64,000 nt of DNA. Origin: Bradysia coprophila. Lineage: Eukaryota; Arthropoda; Insecta; Diptera; Sciaridae. The first letter of the stretch is position 1, and each line of letters opens with the position of its first letter. Positions 13,325 to 23,085 of this stretch are shown piece by piece. The translations under genes and the position numbers were made by a program. The stretch spans positions 372,001-436,000 of the forward strand of contig NC_050737.1 of the NCBI RefSeq assembly GCF_014529535.1, read 5' to 3'. The notes under the pieces were generated by a model. That model was given only the letters and a program-made list of their open reading frames with translations, did not search any database and was not told where the DNA came from.

Positions 13325-13814
13325 TTATCTCCTGCAAGCTGATATTTCATACATTAGCGAAATAACCACAAAAATTTGGATTTAAAATTAATTAATTAAG
13401 CATGTTGTTTTAAAACGCATTCACAACAAAAAAAACATCATACAGAGAATCCTTTATTTACTTACTCACACACATATACTATCCACCTCAACATTTCGTT
13501 CAAATCACATCATTCCGACTACTCTGATTATTTGATCGATGTAGAAGTGACTAACGAACCACTACCGACACCAATTGCATCTCGTTATGTGATTTGTTGG
13601 CGTAGTGGTCAGCATGTTTGGTTGATATGCTGCTGGTCCCGTGTTCGCTTCCGCCGTTCGACGTTTTTTTTTTTTCAAATATGTAGATGGAAAGTAAATT
13701 TACCCTAGGTGGGTTATGTGTGAATTATCCAATCGTATAGGCTGTGGTTATGTATGTGTTTGTGTTTATATGCAGAAACGCGTAATGTATGAAATATCAG
13801 CTTGCAGGAGATAA
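13325..13814. mobile_element. 490-bp element with 32-bp perfect terminal inverted repeats
   Basis: The ends read TTATCTCCTGCAAGCTGATA... and its exact inverse, 32 bp without mismatch. There is no transposase frame inside, so it is MITE-like. It carries a tRNA-like Pol III promoter and a T-run in the middle of the right half. The second, apparently identical copy is 13952-14441. No target-site duplication could be assigned because the neighbouring hairpin abuts it. Confidence 0.85.
13590..13675 (+). ncRNA. tRNA-like Pol III unit inside the TIR element
   Basis: A box A match, TGGCGTAGTGG, starts at 13598. A box B-like GTGTTCGCTTCC lies at 13641-13652, at normal tRNA spacing, and a run of about twelve T follows at 13664 and could terminate Pol III. 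The arms do not fold into a full cloverleaf: acceptor and T stems are poor and the anticodon loop is too long. It therefore resembles a SINE head or a decayed tRNA and not a working tRNA. The second copy is at 14217-14302. Confidence 0.5.
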
Positions 13815-14216
13815 TAGTACATTTTCTACCTTGGTGTATATTTCGAGAATAACTTCGTATGTACAATTGTATATAACGAGCGCCAGCGAGTGTATATACA
13901 ATTGTACATAAGAAGTGATTCGAGAAATATACACCAAGGTAGAACAATGTTTTATCTCCTGCAAGCTGATATTTCATACATTAGCGAAATAACCACAAAA
14001 ATTTGGATTTAAAATTAATTAATTAAGCATGTTGTTTTAAAACGCATTCACAACAAAAAAAACATCATACAGAGAATCCTTTATTTACTTACTCACACAC
14101 ATATACTATCCACCTCAACATTTCGTTCAAATCACATCATTCCGACTACTCTGATTATTTGATCGATGTAGAAGTGACTAACGAACCACTACCGACACCA
14201 ATTGCATCTCGTTATG

Positions 14217-14302
14217 TGATTTGTTGGCGTAGTGGTCAGCATGTTTGGTTGATATGCTGCTGGTCCCGTGTTCGCTTCCGCCGTTCGACGTTTTTTTTTT
14301 TT
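14217..14302 (+). ncRNA. Second copy of the tRNA-like Pol III unit
   Basis: Identical to 13590-13675, shifted by 627 bp within the tandem duplication. It has the same box A, box B-like element and T-run. Confidence 0.5.
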
Positions 14303-14699
14303 CAAATATGTAGATGGAAAGTAAATTTACCCTAGGTGGGTTATGTGTGAATTATCCAATCGTATAGGCTGTGGTTATGTATGTGTTTGTGTTTATATGC
14401 AGAAACGCGTAATGTATGAAATATCAGCTTGCAGGAGATAAAGTCTATTATTACTATTTTTTACTCAACTTAGTGTTACCCTAGGGAGATAAATTGTATC
14501 AATTATTTATCCCATAGACAGAGACACAGATACGTCATCTACCACTGAACTGTCGCATGCGATAATAATGTATTTTTTTTAGATCGGTAGAGAAGTTAAA
14601 AATTGGACCTGGTACTGGTTCATGAAACTTTGGCGGAAATTTACACTGAGCTTAAAAACATTCAGTACCGAAGAAACTTTGTACGAAAATATGTTAGAA

Positions 14700-14995
14700 A
14701 TAATGTTCGGTCTGAACGGAAACCGGAACCTGAATTAGAATTTCAGGTTCCACCTAATTCTGACCTGAACCTGAATTTTTAATTTCTGGTTCGATATAAT
14801 CGTTATCCCAGCCTGAAATGACTCAACCCGAAAACGACCGAGCCCGAAATTGAAAATTCAGTTTCAGGCCAGATTCTGGTCGAGTCAGTTCGAATTCATG
14901 TCAGGTTTAGGTCGAACCATAAATTAAAAATTCAGATTCAGGTCAACTCGAACACGTCAACCCGAACCTTAGCTTTAGTCAGAAATTATCGTCAA
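14700..14995. repeat. Second degenerate CAGGTT/AACCTGA cluster
   Basis: Repeated words such as AACCTGAATTAGAATTTCAG, TGACCTGAACCTGAA, AACCCGAA and TCAGGTTTAGGTCGAA fill about 290 bp. The composition and vocabulary match the cluster at 11165-11830, so the two share an origin or mutational process. Confidence 0.6.
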
Positions 14996-16538
14996 TTCGG
15001 AATATTTTAAAGGGCAGGTAGGATGTGCTGGACATCTGGTATATAATTGATAATCTGTCTGTATCAAACTGTGAATTTCGATTAAAATATTTCATGATTC
15101 AATATCAAATTTAGTTTTCATTAGGAATATATCAGTCAGTACCATATACGGGCTTATTATTTATCTCTTTGTATATAAATAATGTTCAAAAGCAAAAACC
15201 CAAAATTTGATTGATCTGATTTTCAAACATTTGAAATTTTCATAAATTACTGGAGACCGACCGAAAAGCATTAGAATTTAAATTAGCATTTCTCTGTGCA
15301 GAATTTTCATCACATTGTTGCCATTGTTGCTTAAAGCACAAAGATGTTGTTATTCATGGAAGGCTTAATCGTTAAGGAAGGATTAAAGAAAAACGAAACA
15401 GAATTTAATAAATTTATATTCTAATCTGGGCGAAATTGTGTTTACATTTTGTGTGTCTACTGCTATGTAGATTCATGCATTGCAGTGTACAATTAATAAC
15501 GAGAATATCTCGTTAAATTTTAACGAAACGTGTATAATCACCATGCATGCTATGAACTATTCTAATTTTCGACAATGTGGACAGGGTTTGTAGTCACAAC
15601 TCAATAGTGTAGTGTAGTCGACTTTCCACCACTCGATTGAGTTGCCAATGCGAGAGTTTTATTTTCAACCGCAGATATATTTAACCGATTTATTTGCGGA
15701 GTTGTTAACAGAACAGTGCTGATTGAATTGGCTCAAGTCTAGGATAGCTGCAATGACTATTTTGGGAAAACATTTTCCCGTAGTTTCCTACATTTTTCCA
15801 CATTTTCCAAAACTTTTCTGCACTTTTCTGCAAAAAAATTTGAAGGAGGAAATTAGGTAAAATTTTTGAAACATTTAAGAAGAAAAATATTGGAAAATGT
15901 TTTTCCAATCCCTGGAGAGTTGAATGTAGATGTTTTGCAAGGCTTACTGGCAAAACCATTGTTAGGAGATAGGTATTTGACTATTGTCATTGTCATATTT
16001 ATGTTATAGTCCAAACCCCCTTCCCCTCTAGTGCTGACGTAATTTATGAACGTCAGAAGCACTTAGTCATCCCTTGACGACAAAGACGAACTATTTCAGG
16101 GGTTTCGTTCTCTTTTATAGTAAAACTTTAAACGAATGAAGTACCAGACTTTGGAGCAAACATTATAACATGTTTTAGAGGTAACATATTAATTGAGTAC
16201 AGTGATAAACACTTCTTTTGTTTGCTTGTTCATCCATATCTCCGATTTTTGGGCACGATGTACTTTCCTTTTGTAAAAGGTACATACACCTGTTGAAGTT
16301 ATAGATTCTAACAAAGTAGCATTGTAGAAAGGATTTATACTTTTTTGTTGATCTAAGTATACCTTAATAATTGTTCATCTAAATTGATCAGTCTCCAATA
16401 AAGGTTCATACAAATCACACCTTCTAACAACACCACACTGGCAATGTGTAGATTCAAGTAATGCAAACCATTATTTCCTATGCGCGATCAACGTAAAACT
16501 TTTTTTAATTCAATTATAAATGATTACTCAGTACTCAC
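14996..16538. other. Intergenic AT-rich stretch
   Basis: No gene or clear repeat is supported. Poly(T)/poly(A) runs and several TTTTCC-rich patches occur at 15760-15910. Confidence 0.4.
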
Positions 16539-16688
16539 TCGTTTTCATCGTTGTCATTTCCAAGCAAACGGATGTACTTTATTACTGTATCTTCCCGAAA
16601 TTCATTCCAGACATAAAGCGCTTTAATTGTACCATCGGAAAAAAGATTTGAAAGGAAGTTTACATATTGAAATGCACCCCTTATCTTT
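16539..16688 (-). CDS. Candidate isolated coding exon, unknown gene
   Basis: On the minus strand an open segment with protein-like composition contains GAFQYVNFLSNLFSDGTI and later YVWNEFREDTVIKYIRLLG. It ends exactly at a strong donor (AACGA|GTGAGTAC). A plausible acceptor (CACTATAG) lies at 16689-16690. I could not find convincing partner exons on either side, so it may belong to a gene with long introns or be a remnant. No family is recognised. Confidence 0.3.
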
Positions 16689-18550
16689 CTATAGTGCTTC
16701 GTTTCAAGACTCTTCACTCTTCATAAACACACAACGATAATTTGCATGGAAAGCATCCAATATGAAATAAGCCAATTTATCAAGCTTGAGTGAATTTAAG
16801 AACGTTGCAAAATTTTCTATATGCTTTATGTAATCTGAACAAAAAAAAGTGTAGTTGACGTTCAGAAATAATTTCATCAAAACGCAACCGAAAAACCAAG
16901 TTAATCTTCATCAAGTGTGTTTCACTTTACAGTTACTGATGTCGAGATTTGAGCGGTTCTATTCGCATGGAATTGAGTTATGGCTGAATATAACCTAGCT
17001 ATTCCTATTGATTCATCGATTAATTAAAAAAAAAAGAATTTAAGTACTGTCGACAAACCTTCATCAGTACGAGTAGTGATATTTACGTGTTATAATGCAG
17101 AGAATGTATAATGGGATTTAAGATCCCCTTCAGCACCACATAAAGATATAGTCCAACAAGTAATTTTTGCTGACAAAGTTACATTTAATTGTTATTTATA
17201 AATCGCTTTCTCTCTAAAATCCGAAACCCAATGAACACCTCTGTGTTATGGTTGCTTTTACTGAATGAAATTACATTAATTTGTTATCACCCCAATCGCA
17301 CACACTCTTTTGTCCCGTACTTAGTATGGGAGGGCTATTAGATTTAATGTGTCGTTTCGCAACGGGTATTTTCATTTTCTTTATTTAAAGGTAATCGAAA
17401 TTGTGGGTTCGAGGACAGGCAAAATTGGTGAAGTGACTCGTGAGGTAGCGTTGGAAAAGTACAATTGTAGAGGTATTTTCAAGGTTTTTCGCACATATAT
17501 CTATGGAAGTTTCAACGCAAAAACCATTATAATGACTGATCTTGATGATACGATTTACAAAAGGAGGAGGAGTTGTGTACGTTGCAAATAACAGAGAATG
17601 ACGACCTTTTTCTGGAAAAGGGTTTCGTACGGGGTTTTTCCACGATCCCAACTGTTTTTTTTAACGTACAACAACATTTTCAATTAGATTTCATTGGTTA
17701 TTAGTTATTTGTGCAACAAGTTGCGAAAAAATAGATTCTTTTCGAGAGTAGATGTGGAAAAACAAAGCAGTGTCTGACATAATGCATAATGCATAATGAT
17801 AATCAAACCGGAGACATTTGTTGCCTTTTGTAGGTACACGATGTTTATCGTGAACTCTGTTGCATAATTACTCTGTTGCACAAATATCTATTGAGATGAA
17901 ATTCAAATGCACAAATTGGATTTAGACAACAAATGGTTTGTTTTGCGACAATAAATCCGAGCGACTTGAACATTACTTCTCAACATGCGTATACTACAAT
18001 CTACATATTCGCTGCAACGTATTTAAAAATCAAATAAAAATGTTCTGAATTGAATATAATTCAGCGTGGGATTTTCGGAAATGAAATATTCAGCTTTTCA
18101 TACAGAAGCTTAACGAGGAAAAGGGAACATGGAAAAGGGTTTAGGTTGACGTAGGTCATCTTAAAGGGAAAGAAATCCGGTTTAAGTTGCCCTTTAATTA
18201 ACGAGAATTAAAAGTCATGAAAAGATTTTAAATATTTACGAGTCGTAATTGTAGAAGCATTTGGGTGAGTTGAGCAGTTGAACCCGAAACTGTGAAGAGC
18301 GGTAGAATATTTCATATCTCCCGTGTTTTCTATAAATTCGGTTGTTTTTTGAGAAATGAGTGAAACTAATCATATTTAATACTGTTATTCCATTTTCAAT
18401 TTTCACCTGTGACATAATAATGTTTATGTGTTTTACTCCAGACATGACAGCTTGGTATAATACTTTTACAGATTGTGGAATTTGTTCTAGTTACTCGTGA
18501 GATCTCTCTTGAGATCCAAAATTTATACACTTACAACAAAGAGTTCAACT

Positions 18551-18694
18551 TAAAATCTTACATGTTAAAGGTATCTTTGTCTCCAGGTAATCTACAATAG
18601 CTAGCACAGCTTTAGCTCTCAATACAAAAAATACAGCTAAAGCAGAAGACATAGATTACCTGGAGACAAAGTTACCTGCAACAGGTAAGATTTT
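18551..18694. mobile_element. 144-bp fold-back MITE
   Basis: Arms of about 43 bp: the left contains CTTTGTCTCCAGGTAATCT, and its inverse AGATTACCTGGAGACAAAG lies in the right arm. The outer parts AAATCTTAC / GTAAGATTT also pair. The loop is about 55 bp. No coding potential. Confidence 0.85.
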
Positions 18695-19698
18695 CCACTC
18701 TTTTTTGTCAGTGTAAAAAGGCCACAATCAGATAATATATGCAAATGTTAACGAAAAAATAATAATTGAAAGTTATCAAGGTGAGTTATCTTTTGACGTA
18801 AACTAATTTATTCTCAAAATTATCATATTTTCTGGAACGATAACTTCTCTAAAACGCTTGCTAAAACGTTTACAAAAAACTTTTTCAAGTAGTATTTCAG
18901 CAGTCATGACTAGCTGATATTTTTAATCTCTAAATGTCGTCCTTTGCACTACATGCGCTGAAAATAAATTTCCTGAAAGCTTTTAAATTAAATTTATTTT
19001 AAGTTTGACATAGTGGTTGAAAGAGTAATTGCTCGATTTTCATTTTTCTTCTTTTTTTATTTGAGAACGGATGAAGAACGTGAAGTTAAATAAAATGCCT
19101 GTAGTGTTTGATTCTTTAGCCTTTTATTGTGAAAGAGACAATTTTTTTTCGAAAATAAAATCATAGGAAAAGAAAACCAATTGTGGTTGCAGTCTTGGCC
19201 GTTTTGCTTTCTTATTATTTACAAAATAAACTGAAACTTGAAAGAGTTTTCTATTGAAACTTGTAATTTAATTGCATGGCTTCTTAGGTAGTGTTCTGCA
19301 ATCTTATCAGTGATTTGTACGGAATGTCAACTGAATGTATACAACTTGTCATTATCTATCTAAAATATTCGTTAAAATGTGAGAAATAGATTCGGAAGAG
19401 ACGGTTTACAGCCGGAGATGTGCTATATATAAATAAGGTTATTAAAGCAGTATGCGGGGTAAAGTTAGCGGAAGTAAGTGACAACTGGAAAATAATTTTT
19501 CCTCAATGTGCCATGTAGAAAACGTGGCACATTTTTTTTATTGGTAAAAACAATGTGTTCGACTCTTTAAATATGTTAGTACGAACACAGAACAGGTTGT
19601 TGAAATTGATCCGCTTTAAAGTAAGATTGACTTCTCTAGTAAAAAAGAAAATCTAATTACGAGAGGAGGACGGGTCACCAACACATAATGTAATACAC
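18695..19698. other. Intergenic AT-rich stretch
   Basis: No gene is supported. A poly(T) run occurs near 19531 and otherwise only scattered AT-rich sequence. Confidence 0.4.
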
Positions 19699-19790
19699 CA
19701 TAGCACTGAACAAAGCACTAGAACAGATTTTTACGGTCATTTGGCCCTTCATTTTTGAAAAATGCTACTGCGTTCCAATTATACTAGATT

Positions 19791-19899
19791 ATTCACCTCT
19801 GTCCACATGTTTATTTAGACACTTGGGGAGTTATTGCATGAGCCGAAGGCGAATGTTATAACCCCAAGCGTCTAAATAAACATTTGGACAGAGGTGAAT
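19791..19899. mobile_element. Inner fold-back 1 (109 bp, ~37-bp arms)
   Basis: The arm ATTCACCTCTGTCCACATGT... through TTGGGG returns inverted as CCCCAAGCG...GACAGAGGTGAAT, with few mismatches and a loop of about 35 bp. Lies inside the 19699-20344 element. Confidence 0.88.
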
Positions 19900-19967
19900 A
19901 CGTTATTTTATCTACCGACGGCGAAATAATAGCACTTTTTCACTGCTATTATTTCACCTACAATTGC

Positions 19968-20235
19968 TAAATATTTTTCATATGCAGAATGAGCACCAGC
20001 TGAATATCACCAGCTGGTGTACAAACAAAAACACTTTGTATTGTATACAATTCAAAGGCAACCTACACACAGTGCATTTCTACGTTAACGTCATCTACGC
20101 GCACATAACAAGTATGAATGGAGTAAACACATAGTTAAGAATGTGTTTTGATTGTTTATCATACAATAAGTGTGTGTTAGCAGATCCAGCTGGTGATATT
20201 CAGCTGGGGCTCATTCTGCACATGAAAAATATTTA
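19968..20235. mobile_element. Inner fold-back 2 (268 bp, ~50-bp arms)
   Basis: The left arm contains GCAGAATGAGCACCAGCTGA and the inverse lies near 20200-20230 (CAGCTGGGGCTCATTCTGC). The arm tips contain the self-complementary word CCAGCTGG. Lies inside the 19699-20344 element. Confidence 0.88.
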
Positions 20236-20622
20236 CAGGCTGTAGGTTGATAAATTTATTTATTTTTATATGAGAAATTTGGACTACTGCGTCGAGAAGG
20301 CCCCCTCTTGAAAATTCTGTTCTAGTGCTTTGTTCAGTGCTATGAATATTTTGAATTGTATATTTTTAGGTTAAAACAGAAGTGTGCGTCGATACATCAC
20401 TGAAAGATATATTTAAAAGTCTGGCACCAAAAGTTTTAAAGGTGCCATCCACTCGATCAAAGAAAAGATTGACGATGTTGAGATATGTCCGTGAGTGTAC
20501 AGATTCACCATGAGAGGTTTTTCCAACCTATAACCGTAGTACAATCTTTAGTAAACAATTAAAATTTGAGAATTTGAGTTACTATAAAATTTTCATTTCT
20601 TTGTTGTCACATGGATACTCAA

Positions 20623-20877
20623 TTAAACTGTGTCAAGGTTTTCTTCAAATTCTGGCTTGGCCATACCATTATCAACTAAATTAATATCACAACGTGTGTG
20701 CACATCGTTCATTCTTATTGAATTTAATTTCACTGTATTTAGAGATTTTTGCCACTCAGCATCATAATATTGCAAAAACTTTAGATGACATAAAACATTG
20801 TATGCAACTCGATGCAAACGATGCTCACGATGTATATTATAACACACGGACTGCGGCCTAGTGTCATAATTACACAT
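20623..20877 (-). CDS. Candidate small ORF or exon, 84 codons
   Basis: An open minus-strand frame has protein-like content, including YNVLCHLKFLQYYDAEWQKS and a tail MAKPEFEENLDTV. The initial ATG directly follows an acceptor-like TATTATTAG, so it could be a terminal exon. It ends five bases from a MITE (20882). The first codons overlap a motif (GACACTAGGCCGCAG) that has a relative near 57450, so part of it may be repeat-derived. No family is recognised. Confidence 0.22.
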   Translation of the reverse strand: MCNYDTRPQSVCYNIHREHRLHRVAYNVLCHLKFLQYYDAEWQKSLNTVKLNSIRMNDVHTRCDINLVDNGMAKPEFEENLDTV

Positions 20878-20881
20878 CTAA

Positions 20882-21016
20882 TAATAGTTATTTTCCTAAC
20901 GCATGCTAAAATGCTCTTTTAGCTAATGAGAGGTTTCGCGGCGGAGGCGAGTGCTGGAATTGAATTCGCTAAAAAGCCTTTTAGCATAAGTTAGGAATAA
21001 CGTTTTTCCTAAACGA
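20882..21016 (+). mobile_element. MITE family A, copy 1
   Basis: Ends GTTATTTTCCTAAC... and ...GTTAGGAATAACG, with inner TGCTAAAA / TTTTAGCA inverted pairs and an extension CGTTTTTCCTAAAC. A diverged copy in the opposite orientation lies at 26773-26911, which confirms a dispersed family. Confidence 0.85.
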
Positions 21017-22789
21017 CATAAGAAATAAGCGACGAAGTCAACACTAGTTAGGAAAAGTACTGTGCACCTCGATTACATAAATGACAATATTCATAAATGC
21101 AAATATTTTCGATCAATTTCATGTAAAATGGTAAAATAGAAATAAGTTACATATAAAACACCCATCGGTCTACAGTGCACCCTGCACGAAACATTTTTCG
21201 AATGAATAATAATTTTGCCACTAGCAAAAATGGTATAAAGCGATAATAACTCACATCAACATGACGTGCAACGTTTACAAACAAAACTGATCAAATATTG
21301 CTATTGCGGCGACCGGGGTGTGATGAGTAATTTGTTACATACTGAATGGTAAAATTTGCATATCATCGTTCAATATTAATCTTAACAAATTGTTGCCGTT
21401 GCATTTATGTTCATAATTAATAAGCTTGTTGCATTCGAGATAATTTGTCGTCAATTGGTCTTCTAGTGCATGTCGAATTTGCATATAATTTGGAGATTAT
21501 GTTTTAGGTTTGAAATTTATCAGATAATAAGATTATGTGTGGCTTACACTATGTGTGGCCTACATTTTCATTTAAATTTTCTTCGAGATACGAATTAAGA
21601 GGAAATGGGAAAAGTTTTCGTTGAAAAAGCGTCAGCAACGCACAAACGTTGTTTTATTTTCATCGATACTTATCTAAAATTGTAGCCTACATTTGCGTAA
21701 ACAAAGAAAGAAAAACACAATTAGCTGGGCACAATTTTGGATAAAGAATAACACATTCCTCTTCCGTAATGTAAATGTAACACATGAACAATTGATTTGG
21801 TTTTGTTTAAATTACATGCAAATCACCGATGTTGTGTTATTATAAAGATGAACATATTTGTATAAAATGATAAACATTTGGTGTGATAAAAAAAGTATTG
21901 CACCGAATGTTCGTTTTTTAATACATTTGCACCATTCGATATAGTTTCTTTTTTTGTTGGGATAGGGTTTTTGCTACTGGTACTACTAAATCATACATTT
22001 CTACAGGTTTAGGGACTGTAGTTTAAAATTTAAGTTTTTGCTTTAGTCGTAAACGATATTTTTTGTGTGTTACATTCGAACCCTCATTTTTCTTCCATAT
22101 ATGCCCGATAAAGAAATACCGCATATTGATGGTATTTTCTGCATTTTGAGAAACCACACACAAAATCCTATTTATATGCAGATGGATTTTTTTTTATGAA
22201 ATTCGTATCCATGCCTTCATGTAAAGCAGTCGAACGTTGCTGAGCGGACTGCATAAACAAGTAACTTTGTAGAGAATTCAGGATGACCGAAATTATCTAA
22301 ATTTAAATCTATCAAAACCACAAACAGTTTCCATCAAAACGTAGAAATACGTTCAACAAAGCCGATTTATTTATAGCCGAACAAGTGATATGAAATAAGA
22401 CTTTGCTGAGAACCACTTAAACGGAAGGTTACATTTTGCGGATCACATTTTGTAGCATTCCGAACTGAATATAAATGTTATGTAGGACATATATGCAATG
22501 TTGGGCTATTGTACTGTGGACTATTTTACGTATGAATGTAAGATTAGCTGAGGTACAATTTAGAGCCGGTGCTAGTGTGTTATATGTATGGAGGAAAAAC
22601 ACCGTCGTTACATTTGATAGATTTTCACAATAAGTTTAGAAACCACAATGTACTGAACTAACTGATTGGAATAGAAATATGTTCCACACCTTGTATGTAG
22701 ATGATAGTTGTTACAATTGACCTGGGTATATTGAAAAAGTCGAAGTAACATGCAAAGAAAAATACCTGAAACGCTTCATTAATCCATGT
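21017..22789. other. Intergenic AT-rich stretch
   Basis: No gene or strong repeat is supported. Open frames here are short and of random composition. Confidence 0.4.
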
Positions 22790-23085
22790 AACGACGAAAG
22801 TGAAAGGCATTACACTCGAAACAATTTAAATTCGTATGGCTTGGGTACGTATCGTGGTCATGTCGTTTTTTTTTTGTTTGTTTTCATTTAAACAGTACCT
22901 ATACCTGTACTCGTTTTGTTATTGCATTTTGATACGCTTAAAATTATATTATTTCGTCGTATAAAAATATCTCCAACAGCCGTGATCGTCTAGTGGTTAG
23001 GACCCTACGTTGTGGCCGTAGTAACCCAGGTTCGAATCCTGGTCACGGCAATGTGCAAAACATTGTCACGGAGGAGAATTTTTTT
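22790..23085 (+). repeat. Segment sharing homology with 41030-41330 around tRNA-His
   Basis: Beyond the tRNA itself, the left flank (GTGAAAGGCATTACACTCG, TATGGCTTGGGTACG, GTACTCGTTTTGTTA, ATATCTCCAA) and the right flank (AATGTGCAAAACATTG, TCACGGAGGAGAA) reappear, inverted, around the second tRNA-His gene. The flanks are diverged while the tRNA is identical, pointing to an old segmental duplication of about 290 bp. Confidence 0.8.
22979..23050 (+). tRNA. tRNA-His: tRNA-His (GTG)
   Basis: A full 72-nt cloverleaf: acceptor GCCGTGA/TCACGGC with discriminator A, D-arm containing TAGTGGTTAGGA, anticodon stem CTACG/CGTAG around TTGTGGC (anticodon GTG at 23012-23014), T-arm CCAGG TTCGAAT CCTGG. No intron. 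Box A (TCGTCTAGTGG) and box B (GGTTCGAATCC) are intact. No T-run directly follows. The first poly(T) is about 30 nt downstream, after a small hairpin (CAATG...CATTG). Confidence 0.98.

Larger units (their letters stand above)
13187..14440. repeat. Perfect-looking 627-bp tandem duplication
   Basis: Sequence 13187-13813 is followed directly by a copy at 13814-14440. I found no differences by eye, so the duplication is recent, gene-converted, or an assembly artefact. Each unit has the same two parts: a long hairpin (13198-13316; second copy 13825-13943), then an element with 32-bp perfect terminal inverted repeats (13325-13814; second copy 13952-14441). The whole array is therefore hairpin-element-hairpin-element. 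Confidence 0.93.
19699..20344. mobile_element. 646-bp nested TIR element (28-bp perfect ends)
   Basis: Outer ends CATAGCACTGAACAAAGCAC... and the exact inverse at 20317-20344 give 28-bp perfect terminal inverted repeats. Inside lie two further inverted-repeat elements (19791-19899 and 19968-20235) and a small hairpin at about 19921-19957 with arms GAAATAATAGCA / TGCTATTATTTC. There is no transposase frame. This is a composite MITE, either from nested insertions or from one complex fold-back. Confidence 0.9.

Noticed and set aside
13590-13675. Calling the Pol III-like unit a functional tRNA
   Set aside because: Acceptor and T stems do not pair and the anticodon loop is too long; only box A, a partial box B and a T-run are present.
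13187-14440. Tandem array considered as a CRISPR or satellite
   Set aside because: Only two 627-bp units with internal TIR structure; no short regular repeats or spacers, and the context is eukaryotic.
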